64,000 nucleotides of DNA from Streptomyces noursei (GTDB lineage Bacteria; Actinomycetota; Actinomycetes; Streptomycetales; Streptomycetaceae): NCBI RefSeq assembly GCF_001646665.1, contig NZ_LWBU01000115.1:1-64000 (forward strand), written 5' to 3'. Numbering within the stretch: position 1 is the stretch's first letter; each line of letters opens with the position of its first letter. The position numbers and the translations under genes were made by a program. Under the pieces are notes generated by a model. That model was not told where the DNA came from and did not search any database. It worked only from the letters and a program-made list of their open reading frames with translations. Below are positions 36,348 through 45,645 of this stretch, piece after piece.

Positions 36348-38384
36348 TCAGCGCAGTTCCTCCGGGCACGGCGTGCCGCGCGGGAAGATCTTGTACGGTG
36401 CGGCCAGCCGGTACACCCCGGGCTTCGGCGCCAGCAGCTCCGTCCACTCGTCGCCCTCCCGGTCCTCCTCCGCCTTGAGCAGGCAACCGTGCAGGTTGAC
36501 GAAGGACCTGGGCTCCTCGTCACGGAGCACCGACGCCTCCGTCTCCTCCGGCGGCTCGACCTTCCTGCCCTCCTCGTCGAGGAGCGCCAGCCAGGGCGAG
36601 TAGGGGACGCGGATCAGCACCCGGCCCGCCGTGCGCACCCGGATCGTCACCTCACCGGCGCCCGCCCGGACCACCGTCGCCGGCGGATCGGCCAGCGGCG
36701 TGGGGTCCTCCACCGCGAACAGCCGCCAGTTGGCGTCGGACCACACCGGGCGGAGGTACGGCTGGCCGTCCTTGACCAGCTCGGCCTCCTGCTCGGCGCC
36801 GGTGTCCGGCTCGCCCTTGGGCAGCACCACGTAGTGGACGGCCCAGCGGTGCAGCCAGTCGCGGTAGGTGGCGGAGTTGAGCGTGTCGTCGTAGAAGACG
36901 GGGTTGCGCTCCATGTCCGCCTGGCGGTTCCAGCCCCGGGCGAGGTTGATGTACGGGGTCAGCGCCGACGCCTCCCGGTGACTGCGCGCCGGCACGACCT
37001 CCACCCGCGCCGTCTCCGCCCCCAGTTGCTGGAGCTGGTTGATCAGCGGGGCCGCCTCCCGCGCCCAGGACGCGTCCGGGGCGGTACGGACGATGTCGTC
37101 GACGCTCTTGAACCCGATCCACCCGTTGAGCACCGCGAAGGCGAGCACCAGCGCGTACCACCGGCGGGTGCGGCGGGCGGTGTACGGCAGCGCGGCCAGC
37201 AGGACGACACCGGCGAACAGCATCGGCAGCCGGGACACGTTCGACCCGATCTGGGAGTCGATCAGCCAGGTGAGGAGCGTGCCGAGCGCGTACACGGCGG
37301 CGGCGGTGCGGACCGTGCGCCAGTCGCGCGGTACGAGGACGAGGACGAGCACCCCGAACGCGAACGGCAGCATCGTCGAGGCGAACGACATCGGCTGCGT
37401 ACCGGAGAAGGGGAAGAGCCAGGACGACAGGGCGACGACGGCGACCGGCGCGAGTCCGAGCGCGTACGCGCCGGGCCGCCGCTTGTTGAGGAACAGCGCC
37501 GCCGCCGCGACGCCCAGGAACAGTCCGGCGACCGGGCTCGCGGCGGTGGCGAGCCCGGCGAGCGGCGCCGCGACGGCGGCCTTGGCCCACCGTTTCCTGC
37601 GCCACCGGTACGGCCAGCAGAACACGGCGGCCACCGCGCCCAGCGCGAACATCATGCCGAGGCCGAACGTGACGCGGCCGGACAGCGCGTTGCACAGGAA
37701 CGCGAACACCCCGGCGAGCGCGCACGCGAGCGGATTGCGCACCGCCCGGACGCGCACGAGGATCAGCGCGGTCAGCGCGGCCGACGCCGTGCCGGCGATC
37801 ATCATCGTGGTGCGCACGCCGAGCAGCGACATCAGGTACGGGGACACGACGCTGTACGACACCGGGTGCATCCCGCCGTACCAGGCGAGGTTGTACGCGG
37901 AGTCGGGGTGCCGCCCGACGAACTCGGCCCACGCGTCCTGCGCGGCGAGGTCGCCACCGCTGTTGGCGAAGAGGAAGAACCAGACGACGTGGGTGAGCGC
38001 GGCGAGCCCGGTCGCGAGCGTGACCGGGTGGCGCAGCCACCCCGCGCGGGACGCGGGAGCCGCGGTCGCACCGGGGCCGGGGTCGGTACCGGTACCGGCG
38101 GGGACGCCGGCGTCCGGGGGGCCGCCGGGGCGCCCGTACTCCTCGGGCACGGCGGCGGCCGGCGCGGGTGCCTCCGGGGACGCCTCCGGTGCCGCCACGG
38201 GTACCACCGCAGATGTCTCCGGTGCCGCCGCGGACATCTCCGGCACCGCCGTGGATGCCTCGGGTGCCGCCTCGGACGCCCCGGGAAGCCCGCGCGCCCC
38301 GACCGGTGGCCTTATTCGCGCCCGCGAAGTCGAGGCGCCGTCCGCGCGGGCCGGCTCGGCGCTGGTCGGCTCAGTGGTGGTCAC
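36348..38384 (-). CDS. Polytopic membrane protein, possible GT-C glycosyltransferase
   Basis: 678 residues. The first 105 are disordered and Ala/Pro/Glu-rich. About 11-12 transmembrane helices follow (residues 110-460), then an extracytoplasmic domain of about 200 residues. The first loop (HPDSAYNLAWYGGMHPVSYS) has the acidic/aromatic pattern of GT-C lipid-linked-sugar glycosyltransferases, but no firm catalytic motif is visible. The GTG at 38384 is chosen for its position; GAGAGCC upstream is weak. Repeats of Ala-Pro-Glu-x-Ser occur in the N-terminal tail. Confidence 0.68.
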   Translation of the reverse strand: MTTTEPTSAEPARADGASTSRARIRPPVGARGLPGASEAAPEASTAVPEMSAAAPETSAVVPVAAPEASPEAPAPAAAVPEEYGRPGGPPDAGVPAGTGTDPGPGATAAPASRAGWLRHPVTLATGLAALTHVVWFFLFANSGGDLAAQDAWAEFVGRHPDSAYNLAWYGGMHPVSYSVVSPYLMSLLGVRTTMMIAGTASAALTALILVRVRAVRNPLACALAGVFAFLCNALSGRVTFGLGMMFALGAVAAVFCWPYRWRRKRWAKAAVAAPLAGLATAASPVAGLFLGVAAAALFLNKRRPGAYALGLAPVAVVALSSWLFPFSGTQPMSFASTMLPFAFGVLVLVLVPRDWRTVRTAAAVYALGTLLTWLIDSQIGSNVSRLPMLFAGVVLLAALPYTARRTRRWYALVLAFAVLNGWIGFKSVDDIVRTAPDASWAREAAPLINQLQQLGAETARVEVVPARSHREASALTPYINLARGWNRQADMERNPVFYDDTLNSATYRDWLHRWAVHYVVLPKGEPDTGAEQEAELVKDGQPYLRPVWSDANWRLFAVEDPTPLADPPATVVRAGAGEVTIRVRTAGRVLIRVPYSPWLALLDEEGRKVEPPEETEASVLRDEEPRSFVNLHGCLLKAEEDREGDEWTELLAPKPGVYRLAAPYKIFPRGTPCPEELR

Positions 38385-38491
38385 TGCGGCTCTCTGCTCT
38401 CTGCGTCGTCCCCCACGCCCTTGCCACGTGCTGTCCGTGAAGACGTCGTCGCGGCGACATCCGTTGCCCGGACGTCCGGACGCTAACACGG

Positions 38492-38517
38492 GGGCGCCCC
38501 GGAGAACCGGGGCGCCC
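38492..38517. terminator. Hairpin terminator of the carboxypeptidase gene
   Basis: Perfect 11-base arms GGGCGCCCCGG and CCGGGGCGCCC with a 4-base loop AGAA, 9 bp past the stop of the minus-strand gene. Confidence 0.85.
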
Positions 38518-38526
38518 AGGAGGGTT

Positions 38527-40977
38527 TCAGCCGAGACGGGTGAGCTTGTTCCCGAGGCCCGGCTCGGCCATGGCGCTCCGCAGGGCCACCGGTACCCGGA
38601 CCTGGCTGGCGCCCTCGCCCACGGTCAGGACGCCGACCTGCGTACCGGCGGGCGCCGAGTGGGGCAGCGCGCGGCCGCCGTTGCCCAGCTCCAGCCTGAC
38701 CGTCAGGCCCGACCAGCCCACGACCTTCACGTCCTTGGTCGCGACCACCGGCGTCGTACCGCCGAGTCCGTCGTCGACGTGCCCGACCACATCGCCCTTC
38801 TTGACGACCGTCCGGCTCTCCAGCAGCTCCTGCGTGGCGAGCATCGCCTCCTTGCTGGCGGCGATGGCGCTGCCCAGGATGGGCGTCTTGTACTGGGCGA
38901 GGACCGCGCCGACGATCAGCTGGTCCGTGTCACCGACCTTCTTGTGGGCGGCGAAGAGCAGGTTGCCGCCCGCCTTGGTGGTGCTGCCGGTCTTGATGCC
39001 CAGCGCCCCGTTGTACGGCACGAGGTCGTTGTAGTTCCGCCACTTCTTGCCCGACGGGTCGACCCACGACGGCATGGCGGTGATCTCGACCAGCGCCGGG
39101 ATCTCCACCAGCTTCTCGCCGAGCTTCACCTGGTCCTCGGCGGAGCTGACGGTGGTGTGGTTCAGGCCCGAGGGGTCGGTGTACGTGGTGTTCTTCATCC
39201 CCAGTTCCTTGGCGGTGTCGTTCATCTTCTTGACGAACGCGGCCTCGGAACCGGCGTCCCAGCGGGCCAGGAGCCGGGCGATGTTGTTGGCGGAGGGGAT
39301 CATGATGGCGGCGAGCGCGTCGTACTCGCTGATCTTGTCGCCGGCCTTCACGGTGTTGAGGGTCGACTCGTTCTGCGCGTCGTATCCGCCCTCCTTCTCC
39401 GCCAGGGCGTCGACCTCGATCATCTCGCCCTTGGACCCCTTCTTCAGGGGGTGCTCCTTGAGAATCACGTAGGCCGTCATGGCCTTCGCGACTGAGCCGA
39501 TCGGTACGGGCTTCTGCTCACCGAAGGAGTCGACGGTGCCGAGGCCGGTCGCCGACATGTAGCCCTGGCCCTCGTTCGGCCACGGCAGGGACGGCTTGCC
39601 CCCGTCGAAGGCGAACGACGACTCGGCGGTCATCTTCAGCGTGGGCGCGGGCAGCGGGCGCACCAACTGCACGATCGCAAAGACGATCGCCAGGAGGAGG
39701 ACCAGCGGGGTCCAGATCTTGACGCGCCGGACCGCCGTGCGGACCGGGGTCTCCGGCGGAGGCGGCGTGTTGGTCAGCTCGGCGAGCATGTCCAGCGGCG
39801 GGCGGGGCGGCAGGGGCTGCTGCCTGGTCCGCTCGGGCTCGGTGAGCGAGGCGGGGGCGGCGGTCCGCGAGGCCGCGGCCGGCGAGGCGGGTGCGGACGC
39901 GGGCGAGGCGGCGGGCGCCTCGGGCTTCTTCGCGGCCGGGCGCACGTCGTCGGGACGCAGGGGTACGAACTTGCTCGTCCGCTCGGCCGGCGACTCCGCC
40001 GCGGGCTCGGCCGCTCCGGCTGCTCCGGCCGCTCCGGCTGCTCCTGCCGGGGGCGCCTTGGGCGTGACGGCCTTCAGCGCGGTGGTCGGCTGGTCCACGG
40101 GCTTGCGCTGGACGGCCCGGAACACGGCGGTGGGCTGGTCGACGGGCGTACGGCCACCCTCCGGTGCGGGCTCCTCCTCCGGCGCGGCGGGCCGGGCGTC
40201 CTCGGCGGGGTCCTCGGCGGGCTCCTGGGCCGGCTTCTCGGCGGGTTCGAGGGCGGGCGCGGGCGCGGCGCCGGCCGCCTCGCGGGACGCCCCGGCGGGG
40301 CGCGCGGGCGCGTCGTCCTCGCCCTCGCCGTCCGCTGCCGCCGACTCGGCGGCGACCGGCTTCACGGGCTCCTCGTCCACGGGCTCGGGCTCCGTGGGCT
40401 CGGGCTGCACCGGCTCGGGCTTCGTGGGCTCGGGCTGCACCGGCTCGGGCTCCGTGGGCTCGGGCTCCACCGGCTCGGAGGCGGCGGGCTCGGAGGTGGC
40501 AGGCTCGGACGCCACCGGACCGCCGGAACCGGACCCGGACGCGGCGTCGGAACCCGACCCGGCCTCGGACCGGGACTCGGACGCGCCGTCGGACCCGGAC
40601 TCCGACACCGGCCCGTCAGTGGAACCGGACGCGGACCCGGCCCCGGACGCAGCCCCGGACCCGGCCCCGGACTCGGCCCCGGCGTCGGAACCGCTGTCGG
40701 ACCGGGACCCGGACTCCGGCGCCGCGGAGTCGTTCTTGCCCGGCTCGTCCGCGTTCGTCATCCACGCCGCCACGGCGTCCCGCAGGCGGGCGTCGCCCTC
40801 GCGGTCGTTCCGGACCGGCGCCTTGAACACGGCTGTCGGCTGGTCGACCGAGCGCTCCGGGTCCCCGGCCGGCGACCCGGTGTCACCGCGTACGGCAAGC
40901 CTCGGATCGCGCTCGCCCGAAGCCGTCTCCCCCGGCGACTTCTGCTGCTCCGACTTGTCGGGGGACTCGCCCGCCAC
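38527..40977 (-). CDS. D-alanyl-D-alanine carboxypeptidase (PBP5-like) with long disordered cytoplasmic region
   Basis: 816 residues. The first 420 are disordered, rich in Glu, Pro, Ser and Ala, with GSGSGS-type stretches and an EPEP(T/V) repeat. A single TM (WTPLVLLLAIVFAIVQLV, about residues 437-454) leads to an extracytoplasmic peptidase S11 domain. Its catalytic motifs are SVAK (Ser near 494), SANN (near 563) and KTG (near 663). It should trim the terminal D-Ala from peptidoglycan stem peptides. The motif VDQPTAVFKA occurs at about 44-53, 279-288 and, changed, 291-300. The GTG at 40977 follows GAAGGAGG. Confidence 0.92.
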   Translation of the reverse strand: MAGESPDKSEQQKSPGETASGERDPRLAVRGDTGSPAGDPERSVDQPTAVFKAPVRNDREGDARLRDAVAAWMTNADEPGKNDSAAPESGSRSDSGSDAGAESGAGSGAASGAGSASGSTDGPVSESGSDGASESRSEAGSGSDAASGSGSGGPVASEPATSEPAASEPVEPEPTEPEPVQPEPTKPEPVQPEPTEPEPVDEEPVKPVAAESAAADGEGEDDAPARPAGASREAAGAAPAPALEPAEKPAQEPAEDPAEDARPAAPEEEPAPEGGRTPVDQPTAVFRAVQRKPVDQPTTALKAVTPKAPPAGAAGAAGAAGAAEPAAESPAERTSKFVPLRPDDVRPAAKKPEAPAASPASAPASPAAASRTAAPASLTEPERTRQQPLPPRPPLDMLAELTNTPPPPETPVRTAVRRVKIWTPLVLLLAIVFAIVQLVRPLPAPTLKMTAESSFAFDGGKPSLPWPNEGQGYMSATGLGTVDSFGEQKPVPIGSVAKAMTAYVILKEHPLKKGSKGEMIEVDALAEKEGGYDAQNESTLNTVKAGDKISEYDALAAIMIPSANNIARLLARWDAGSEAAFVKKMNDTAKELGMKNTTYTDPSGLNHTTVSSAEDQVKLGEKLVEIPALVEITAMPSWVDPSGKKWRNYNDLVPYNGALGIKTGSTTKAGGNLLFAAHKKVGDTDQLIVGAVLAQYKTPILGSAIAASKEAMLATQELLESRTVVKKGDVVGHVDDGLGGTTPVVATKDVKVVGWSGLTVRLELGNGGRALPHSAPAGTQVGVLTVGEGASQVRVPVALRSAMAEPGLGNKLTRLG

Positions 40978-41156
40978 CGTGCCTCCTTCAATCAACGCAC
41001 TGCCCGAACCATGTACCAGTGTCCTGTGTGAGCGCTTGGCTCCCGTGCAAGACGAGAACGACATACCTACCGGTTCCCGCCCGAAGCACCCAGGCGCTCT
41101 CGACAGACCAATGTGAGAGGGGTCACCCTGTCATTCATCCACGCGGGGAGGCATGG

Positions 41157-41891
41157 ATGGGCAGGAGCCGCAGAACACTTCCGGAGGAGCTTCTGTTGCT
41201 CGCTCTGGACCCGGCCACGGGTACCACAGCGCAGCCGCAGTCGCTCGACCTCGGCCTGGCCGGAGCACAGCTAGTGGAGCTGGCTCTGGCAGGACGGATA
41301 GCCCCTGACGGGGATCGTATCGCCGTGGTGATGCCACGGCCGACCGGAGATCCGACACTGGACTCCGCGCTCGAGCTGCTGCGCAGGCGTGGCAGTCCGG
41401 TGCGGGCCGTCCACTGGATCGGCGGGCCCCGGCTGGGGCTGCGCCAGACGTATCTCTCGCATCTGGAACGGTGCGGCATGGTGCATGCCGTCGAGGGCCA
41501 GATGTGCGGGGTGCTGCCGACGACGCGCTACCAGGCGACGGAGACGGCGATCAGCCGGGAGATCAGAGCCCGGCTGGACAGTGCGATCCGCACCGGTGTA
41601 CCGCCGGACCCGCGGACCGCGGCGCTCGCCGCGCTGGCCCACGCGGTCGGACTCGGCAAGCACCTCTACCCCGGCAACGAGGGGCGTTCCTCGCGCTCCC
41701 GGCTCCGGGACCTGATCAGGCACGACCCGATGGGCGGCCTCGTGGCGCACGCCGTGATGGACGTCCAGAACGGCGTCGGCGCACAGCCGCGCCGCAACTC
41801 CGGCGCGGGAGGTGGTGGCCGCCCGGCCACGGCCGTACCGATGCAGCCGCAGTCACGCAGCGGGTCGATGGCCCGCGCCGTGGCGCACTGA
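41157..41891 (+). CDS. GPP34/GOLPH3-family phosphoprotein
   Basis: 244 residues with a GPP34 domain. The N-terminus RTLPEELLLLALDPATGTT and the helical repeat (QLVELALAGRIAPDGDRI) are typical; eukaryotic relatives bind phosphatidylinositol-4-phosphate at the Golgi. In Streptomyces these proteins are common and of unknown role, perhaps membrane binding. ATG 41157 follows GGGGAGG; an ATG 4 bp earlier is out of frame. Divergent from the carboxypeptidase gene across 179 bp. Confidence 0.9.
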   Translation: MGRSRRTLPEELLLLALDPATGTTAQPQSLDLGLAGAQLVELALAGRIAPDGDRIAVVMPRPTGDPTLDSALELLRRRGSPVRAVHWIGGPRLGLRQTYLSHLERCGMVHAVEGQMCGVLPTTRYQATETAISREIRARLDSAIRTGVPPDPRTAALAALAHAVGLGKHLYPGNEGRSSRSRLRDLIRHDPMGGLVAHAVMDVQNGVGAQPRRNSGAGGGGRPATAVPMQPQSRSGSMARAVAH

Positions 41892-42192
41892 GCGGCGCGC
41901 GGGACGCTTCACACGGAACGCACCGGAACACACCGGGGCCCACCGGCCCCGGGCGAGGACGAAAGACGAGCACCGGGCGCCACGACCCCACGGCCCGGTA
42001 CGGGAGCCGCAGCAGCGCGCGGGACGGTCACCATGCCGCCCCGCGCGCTCGCGCGTTCCGAACGTCCGTACGCGGTGGGGCGCGTGTGGCCATTTCCCAG
42101 CGCGCAAAGCCTATTGGTGGCAGTCTGCTGAGCAGTAGATACGCAGAGCTACACCGGCTCCCGCAGCCGAGCAACCGGAGGTGCAGTTTCCC
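41892..42192. other. 301-bp spacer upstream of XRE regulator
   Basis: No gene seen. The right half from 42110 is lower in GC and contains the likely XRE promoter; GGAGGT at 42177-42182 is the ribosome site that sets its start at 42193. Confidence 0.4.
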
Positions 42193-43059
42193 GTGGCGTC
42201 CAACGTCAACCCCACCGTCAGGCGACGCAGACTGGGCCAGGAGCTGCGCCGGCTGCGAGAGCTCAAGGGCATGACGGCGGAGGAGGTGGCGGAGCGCCTG
42301 CTGGTCTCGCAGTCCAAGATCAGCCGCCTCGAGAACGGCCGCCGCTCCATCAGCCAGCGCGACGTCCGGGACCTGTGCGGGGTGTACGAGGTCGAGGACC
42401 ACCGTATCGTCGATTCGCTGATGCAGATGGCGAAGGACTCGCGCCAGCAGGGCTGGTGGCACGCGTTCGGCGACATCCCGTACAGCGTCTACATCGGCCT
42501 GGAGACGGACGCGGCCTCGCTGCGGGTGTACGAGCCCCAGGTGGTGCCCGGGCTGCTGCAGACCCGGCAGTACGCCGAGGCGCTGATCGCGGGCGCCCTG
42601 CCGGAGTCGTCGGCGGCCGACATCGAGAAGCGCGTCAACGTCCGGGCGCGGCGCCAGGAGCGCATCCGTGACGCGGAGACGCCGCTGCGTCTGTGGGCGG
42701 TGATCGACGAGGCGGCGCTGCGCCGGGTGGTCGGCGACCGGCAGTTGATGATCGAGCAGTTGGAGCACCTGGTCGAGCAGTCCCAGCGGCCGCACGTCAC
42801 GGTGCAGGTGCTGCCGTTCGACATGGGCGCGCACCCGGGCATCCGCGGCCATTACGCGATCCTGGAGTTCCCGGACGCCTCCGACTCCTCGGTGGTCTAC
42901 ATCGAGGGCGTCACCAGTGACCTGTACCTGGAGAAGGCGAACGACGTGCAGCGGTACAGCGTGATGTACGAGCACCTGCGCGCCCAGGCGTTGAACGTGG
43001 AGCAGACGCGGCAGTTCATCGGTGAGGTGATCAAGGACTACACGGGCGGGACGCGATGA
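42193..43059 (+). CDS. XRE-family regulator with DUF5753 domain
   Basis: 288 residues. The N-terminal helix-turn-helix (residues about 12-65) includes MTAEEVAERLLVSQSKISRLENGRR. A C-terminal DUF5753 ligand/partner domain (YEPQVVPGLLQTRQYAEALI, then VTVQVLPFDMGAHPG) follows. It forms the regulator half of the XRE/DUF397 pair, abundant in Streptomyces; relatives such as WhiJ affect development and antibiotic production. GTG 42193 is preferred because GGAGGT is about 10 bases upstream; a GTG at 42181 overlaps that site. Confidence 0.93.
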   Translation: MASNVNPTVRRRRLGQELRRLRELKGMTAEEVAERLLVSQSKISRLENGRRSISQRDVRDLCGVYEVEDHRIVDSLMQMAKDSRQQGWWHAFGDIPYSVYIGLETDAASLRVYEPQVVPGLLQTRQYAEALIAGALPESSAADIEKRVNVRARRQERIRDAETPLRLWAVIDEAALRRVVGDRQLMIEQLEHLVEQSQRPHVTVQVLPFDMGAHPGIRGHYAILEFPDASDSSVVYIEGVTSDLYLEKANDVQRYSVMYEHLRAQALNVEQTRQFIGEVIKDYTGGTR

Positions 43060-43068
43060 CGCCCTGAC

Positions 43069-43097
43069 GGCCGGAAGCGGCCTTCCTGGCGCTTTTT
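43069..43097 (+). terminator. Hairpin plus T-run after XRE gene
   Basis: GGCCG-gaag-CGGCC at 43069-43082, followed within 11 bases by TTTTT (43093-43097). One of few T-tailed terminators in the window. Confidence 0.55.
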
Positions 43098-43330
43098 ACG
43101 CTAGGCCCACTGTGTCCTGATTGCCGGGGGTTTACCCAGTCCGCCGGGGAAGAAGCCGGAACGGTACACCCCGGTCGGCTTCCAGCGGAAGACCGCATGG
43201 AATATGCCATCCGGTCGAGTGAACGTCCGTCCCGCGCGGAGATCCCGACGAGTAGCGTCGATCACGCCAGCCCGCAGGTAGGGCCGGTGCGAGTCACTGC
43301 TGTCACTTGTCGAGAACCGGAGCGGAGAAG

Positions 43331-43531
43331 ATGGCAATCATTCAGGGCGCCACGGACACTTGGACGAAGTCCTCGTATTCCGGCGGGAACGGCGCGTGCG
43401 TCGAGGTCAAGTCCCCCGTCGTCGCGGCGATCGCGGTACGGGACTCCAAGGTCCCCGCCGGTCCGTCGATCACGTTCGTCCCCGAGTCGTGGAACGCGTT
43501 CGTGCGCGAAGTGGGTACGGGAGCCCTCTGA
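43331..43531 (+). CDS. DUF397 small partner protein
   Basis: 66 residues with the DUF397 motif WTKSSYSGGNGACVEV at residues about 11-26, then VAVRDSKVPAGPSITF-like sequence and WNAFVREV. These proteins pair with the upstream XRE/DUF5753 regulator, acting as its antagonist or modulator. ATG 43331 follows CGGAG. Separated from the XRE gene by 271 bp and a terminator, so it is transcribed from its own promoter. Confidence 0.95.
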   Translation: MAIIQGATDTWTKSSYSGGNGACVEVKSPVVAAIAVRDSKVPAGPSITFVPESWNAFVREVGTGAL

Positions 43532-44115
43532 GTCCGCCGACGCGTCACCGATGAGCCCTCTCGACTGGTCCGCCGTCCCGGCCGAGGGGGCTCGGTCATG
43601 CGCCGCCACGATCGAGCGGCGCGGGCCGCAGGCGCGCGATCCACGATCGAGCGGCGCGGGCCCCAGGCGCGCGATCCACGGTCGCGCGGCCCACGGACGG
43701 CCGGCCCACGGACGCGCGGGCACATGACGACAGGCGCCCGCCCGCCGGGGCGGTGGTGACGTCCGCCTCCGGCCGGAGCCTGACGCACGATGGGGTGAGC
43801 CCCCTCCCTTCGCCGACCGCACGGGACCCGCATCCCGTGCGGTCGCTGTGTTCTCGCGGCGTACGGACCTGACGAAGCGCCCGCTCATCGTGTGGCCGCC
43901 GTCACGGGCACGACAACGGCAGCGCGGGTCAAGAAGAGGTAAAAACGTTCGACTTCCTGATCGCTGTTCACATCCGTGACCCGTGAAACCCTTGACCGGC
44001 CGCCCGAACTGGCGGTTCAATCCCCGAAGTCCCCGCTCCCGTACGGGGGCGCCGCTGACCGGACGCACTGACGAGGCGCTTCGACGTTCACAAGGCGGAC
44101 CCCTGGAGGGGGCAC
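43532..44115. other. 584-bp spacer between DUF397 and symporter
   Basis: No gene supported. It includes a 35-bp tandem repeat at 43606-43689, a GC-rich middle part and a less GC-rich part (43925-43990) that probably holds the symporter promoter. Confidence 0.5.
43606..43689. repeat. 35-bp tandem repeat, about 2.4 copies
   Basis: Two copies at 43606-43640 and 43641-43675 differ at one base; a third begins CCACGGTCGCGCGG and decays. Each starts CCACGATCGAGCGGCGCGGG and contains the palindrome-like GCGCGCGAT. Confidence 0.85.
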
Positions 44116-45645
44116 ATGAACAGTCTCGACTGGGCCGTGCTCATCGGCTACTTCGGTGTGATGGTCGCGATCGGCGTCTGGTCGCACAAACGCGTCGACG
44201 ACGTCGGCGACTTCTTCACCGCGGGCGGCCGGATGCCGTGGTGGCTGTCGGGCATCTCGCACCACATGTCCGGCTACAGCGCCGTGATGTTCACCGGGTA
44301 CGCGGGCATCGCCTACACCTACGGCGTCACTTCCTACGTCACCTGGTCCTTCCCCATCGCCATCGGCATCGCCATCGGCGCCCACCTCTTCGCGCCCCGG
44401 CTCAACCGGCTGCGCTCCCGCCTCCATGTGGCCTCACCGCTGGAGTACCTGAAGAACCGTTACAACCTGCCCACCCAGCAGGCCCTCGCCTGGTCGGGCG
44501 TGCTGCTGAAGATCGTCGACGTCGGCGCCAAGTGGGCCGCCATCGCCACCCTGTTGTCCGTGTTCACCGGCATCTCGCTCAACCAGGGCATCCTCATCAC
44601 CGGTGTCATCACCGGTATCTACTGCACGGTCGGCGGCCTGTGGGCCGACGCCCTCACCGAACTGGGCCAGTTCATCATCCAGTTCTTCGCCGGCATCGCG
44701 ATGCTCGTCGCCGTCATGGCGAAACTCGGCGGCGTCAGCGCGCTGTGGACCGTGTGGGACCGGCCCGAGCTCCAGGGCCACACCGCCCCGACCGCCGGCC
44801 CGTACACCCTGACCTTCCTCCTCGCCTACCTGTTCATCAAGACCTTCGAGTACAGCGGCGGCATGTGGAACCAGGCGCAGCGGTACATGGCCACGCCCAG
44901 CGCACGCGAGGCCACCCGTTCCGGGCGGCTGTCGGCGGTGCTGTGGTTCGTGTGGCCGCTGGTGCTGTTCTTCCCGATGTGGTGCGCGCCGCTGCTGGTG
45001 GAGCCTGAGAAGCCGGACGCCTCCGACTCGTACGCGCTGATGACCGAACAACTGCTGCCGCACGGGCTGCTGGGTCTGGTCATCGTCGGGTTCTTCTCCC
45101 ACACCATGGCGATGTGCTCCTCGGACGCCAACGCCATCGCCGCCGTCTTCACCCGGGACATCGCCCCGGCGATGAGCAGGGCGGCACGGGGCTGGTCGCA
45201 CCGGGCGGGGCTGCTGGCCGCCCGCTGGTCCACCGTCGCCTTCCTCGCCCTGTCGATGGCGATCGCCACCCAGGTCAACTCCCCCGCCTTCAAGGACATC
45301 ATCACCGTCGTCATCAAGTGGGTGGCCGGCCTGATGGGTCCGATCGCGATCCCCTTCATGCTCGGTCTGCTGCGCGCGTTCCGCCGGTCGGGCCCGACGG
45401 CGGCACTGGTGTCGTGGGCCGCGGGGCTGTTCGCGTTCTGGCTGACCAACTACGGCCTCGACGGCGTGGAGCTTCAGATACAGATCGTCTCGCCGCTGGC
45501 GACCTCACTCGTCCTGTACGTGCTCATCGGCTTCGTCAAGCCGGAGGACACCCCGGAACGGGACGCGGTGCTGGACAAGCTCCACTCCGACGACGGGAGC
45601 CCGGCGGGCGCGGCCGCCGTCCCCGGCCGTCAGCCCCTCGGGTAG
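44116..45645 (+). CDS. Sodium:solute symporter (SSS family)
   Basis: 509 residues, about 13 transmembrane helices of the LeuT-fold SSS family. SISHHMSGYSAVMFTGYAG-like sequence in the first helices and FFSHTMAMCSSDANAIAAVF later are family blocks. Substrate could be a sugar, proline, or an organic acid; the galactose/inositol-like branch is likeliest from the TAGGRMPWWLSGIS block, but not certain. ATG 44116 follows GGAGGGGG. Its 3' end overlaps the convergent ADP-ribosylglycohydrolase-like gene by 16 bp. Confidence 0.92.
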   Translation: MNSLDWAVLIGYFGVMVAIGVWSHKRVDDVGDFFTAGGRMPWWLSGISHHMSGYSAVMFTGYAGIAYTYGVTSYVTWSFPIAIGIAIGAHLFAPRLNRLRSRLHVASPLEYLKNRYNLPTQQALAWSGVLLKIVDVGAKWAAIATLLSVFTGISLNQGILITGVITGIYCTVGGLWADALTELGQFIIQFFAGIAMLVAVMAKLGGVSALWTVWDRPELQGHTAPTAGPYTLTFLLAYLFIKTFEYSGGMWNQAQRYMATPSAREATRSGRLSAVLWFVWPLVLFFPMWCAPLLVEPEKPDASDSYALMTEQLLPHGLLGLVIVGFFSHTMAMCSSDANAIAAVFTRDIAPAMSRAARGWSHRAGLLAARWSTVAFLALSMAIATQVNSPAFKDIITVVIKWVAGLMGPIAIPFMLGLLRAFRRSGPTAALVSWAAGLFAFWLTNYGLDGVELQIQIVSPLATSLVLYVLIGFVKPEDTPERDAVLDKLHSDDGSPAGAAAVPGRQPLG

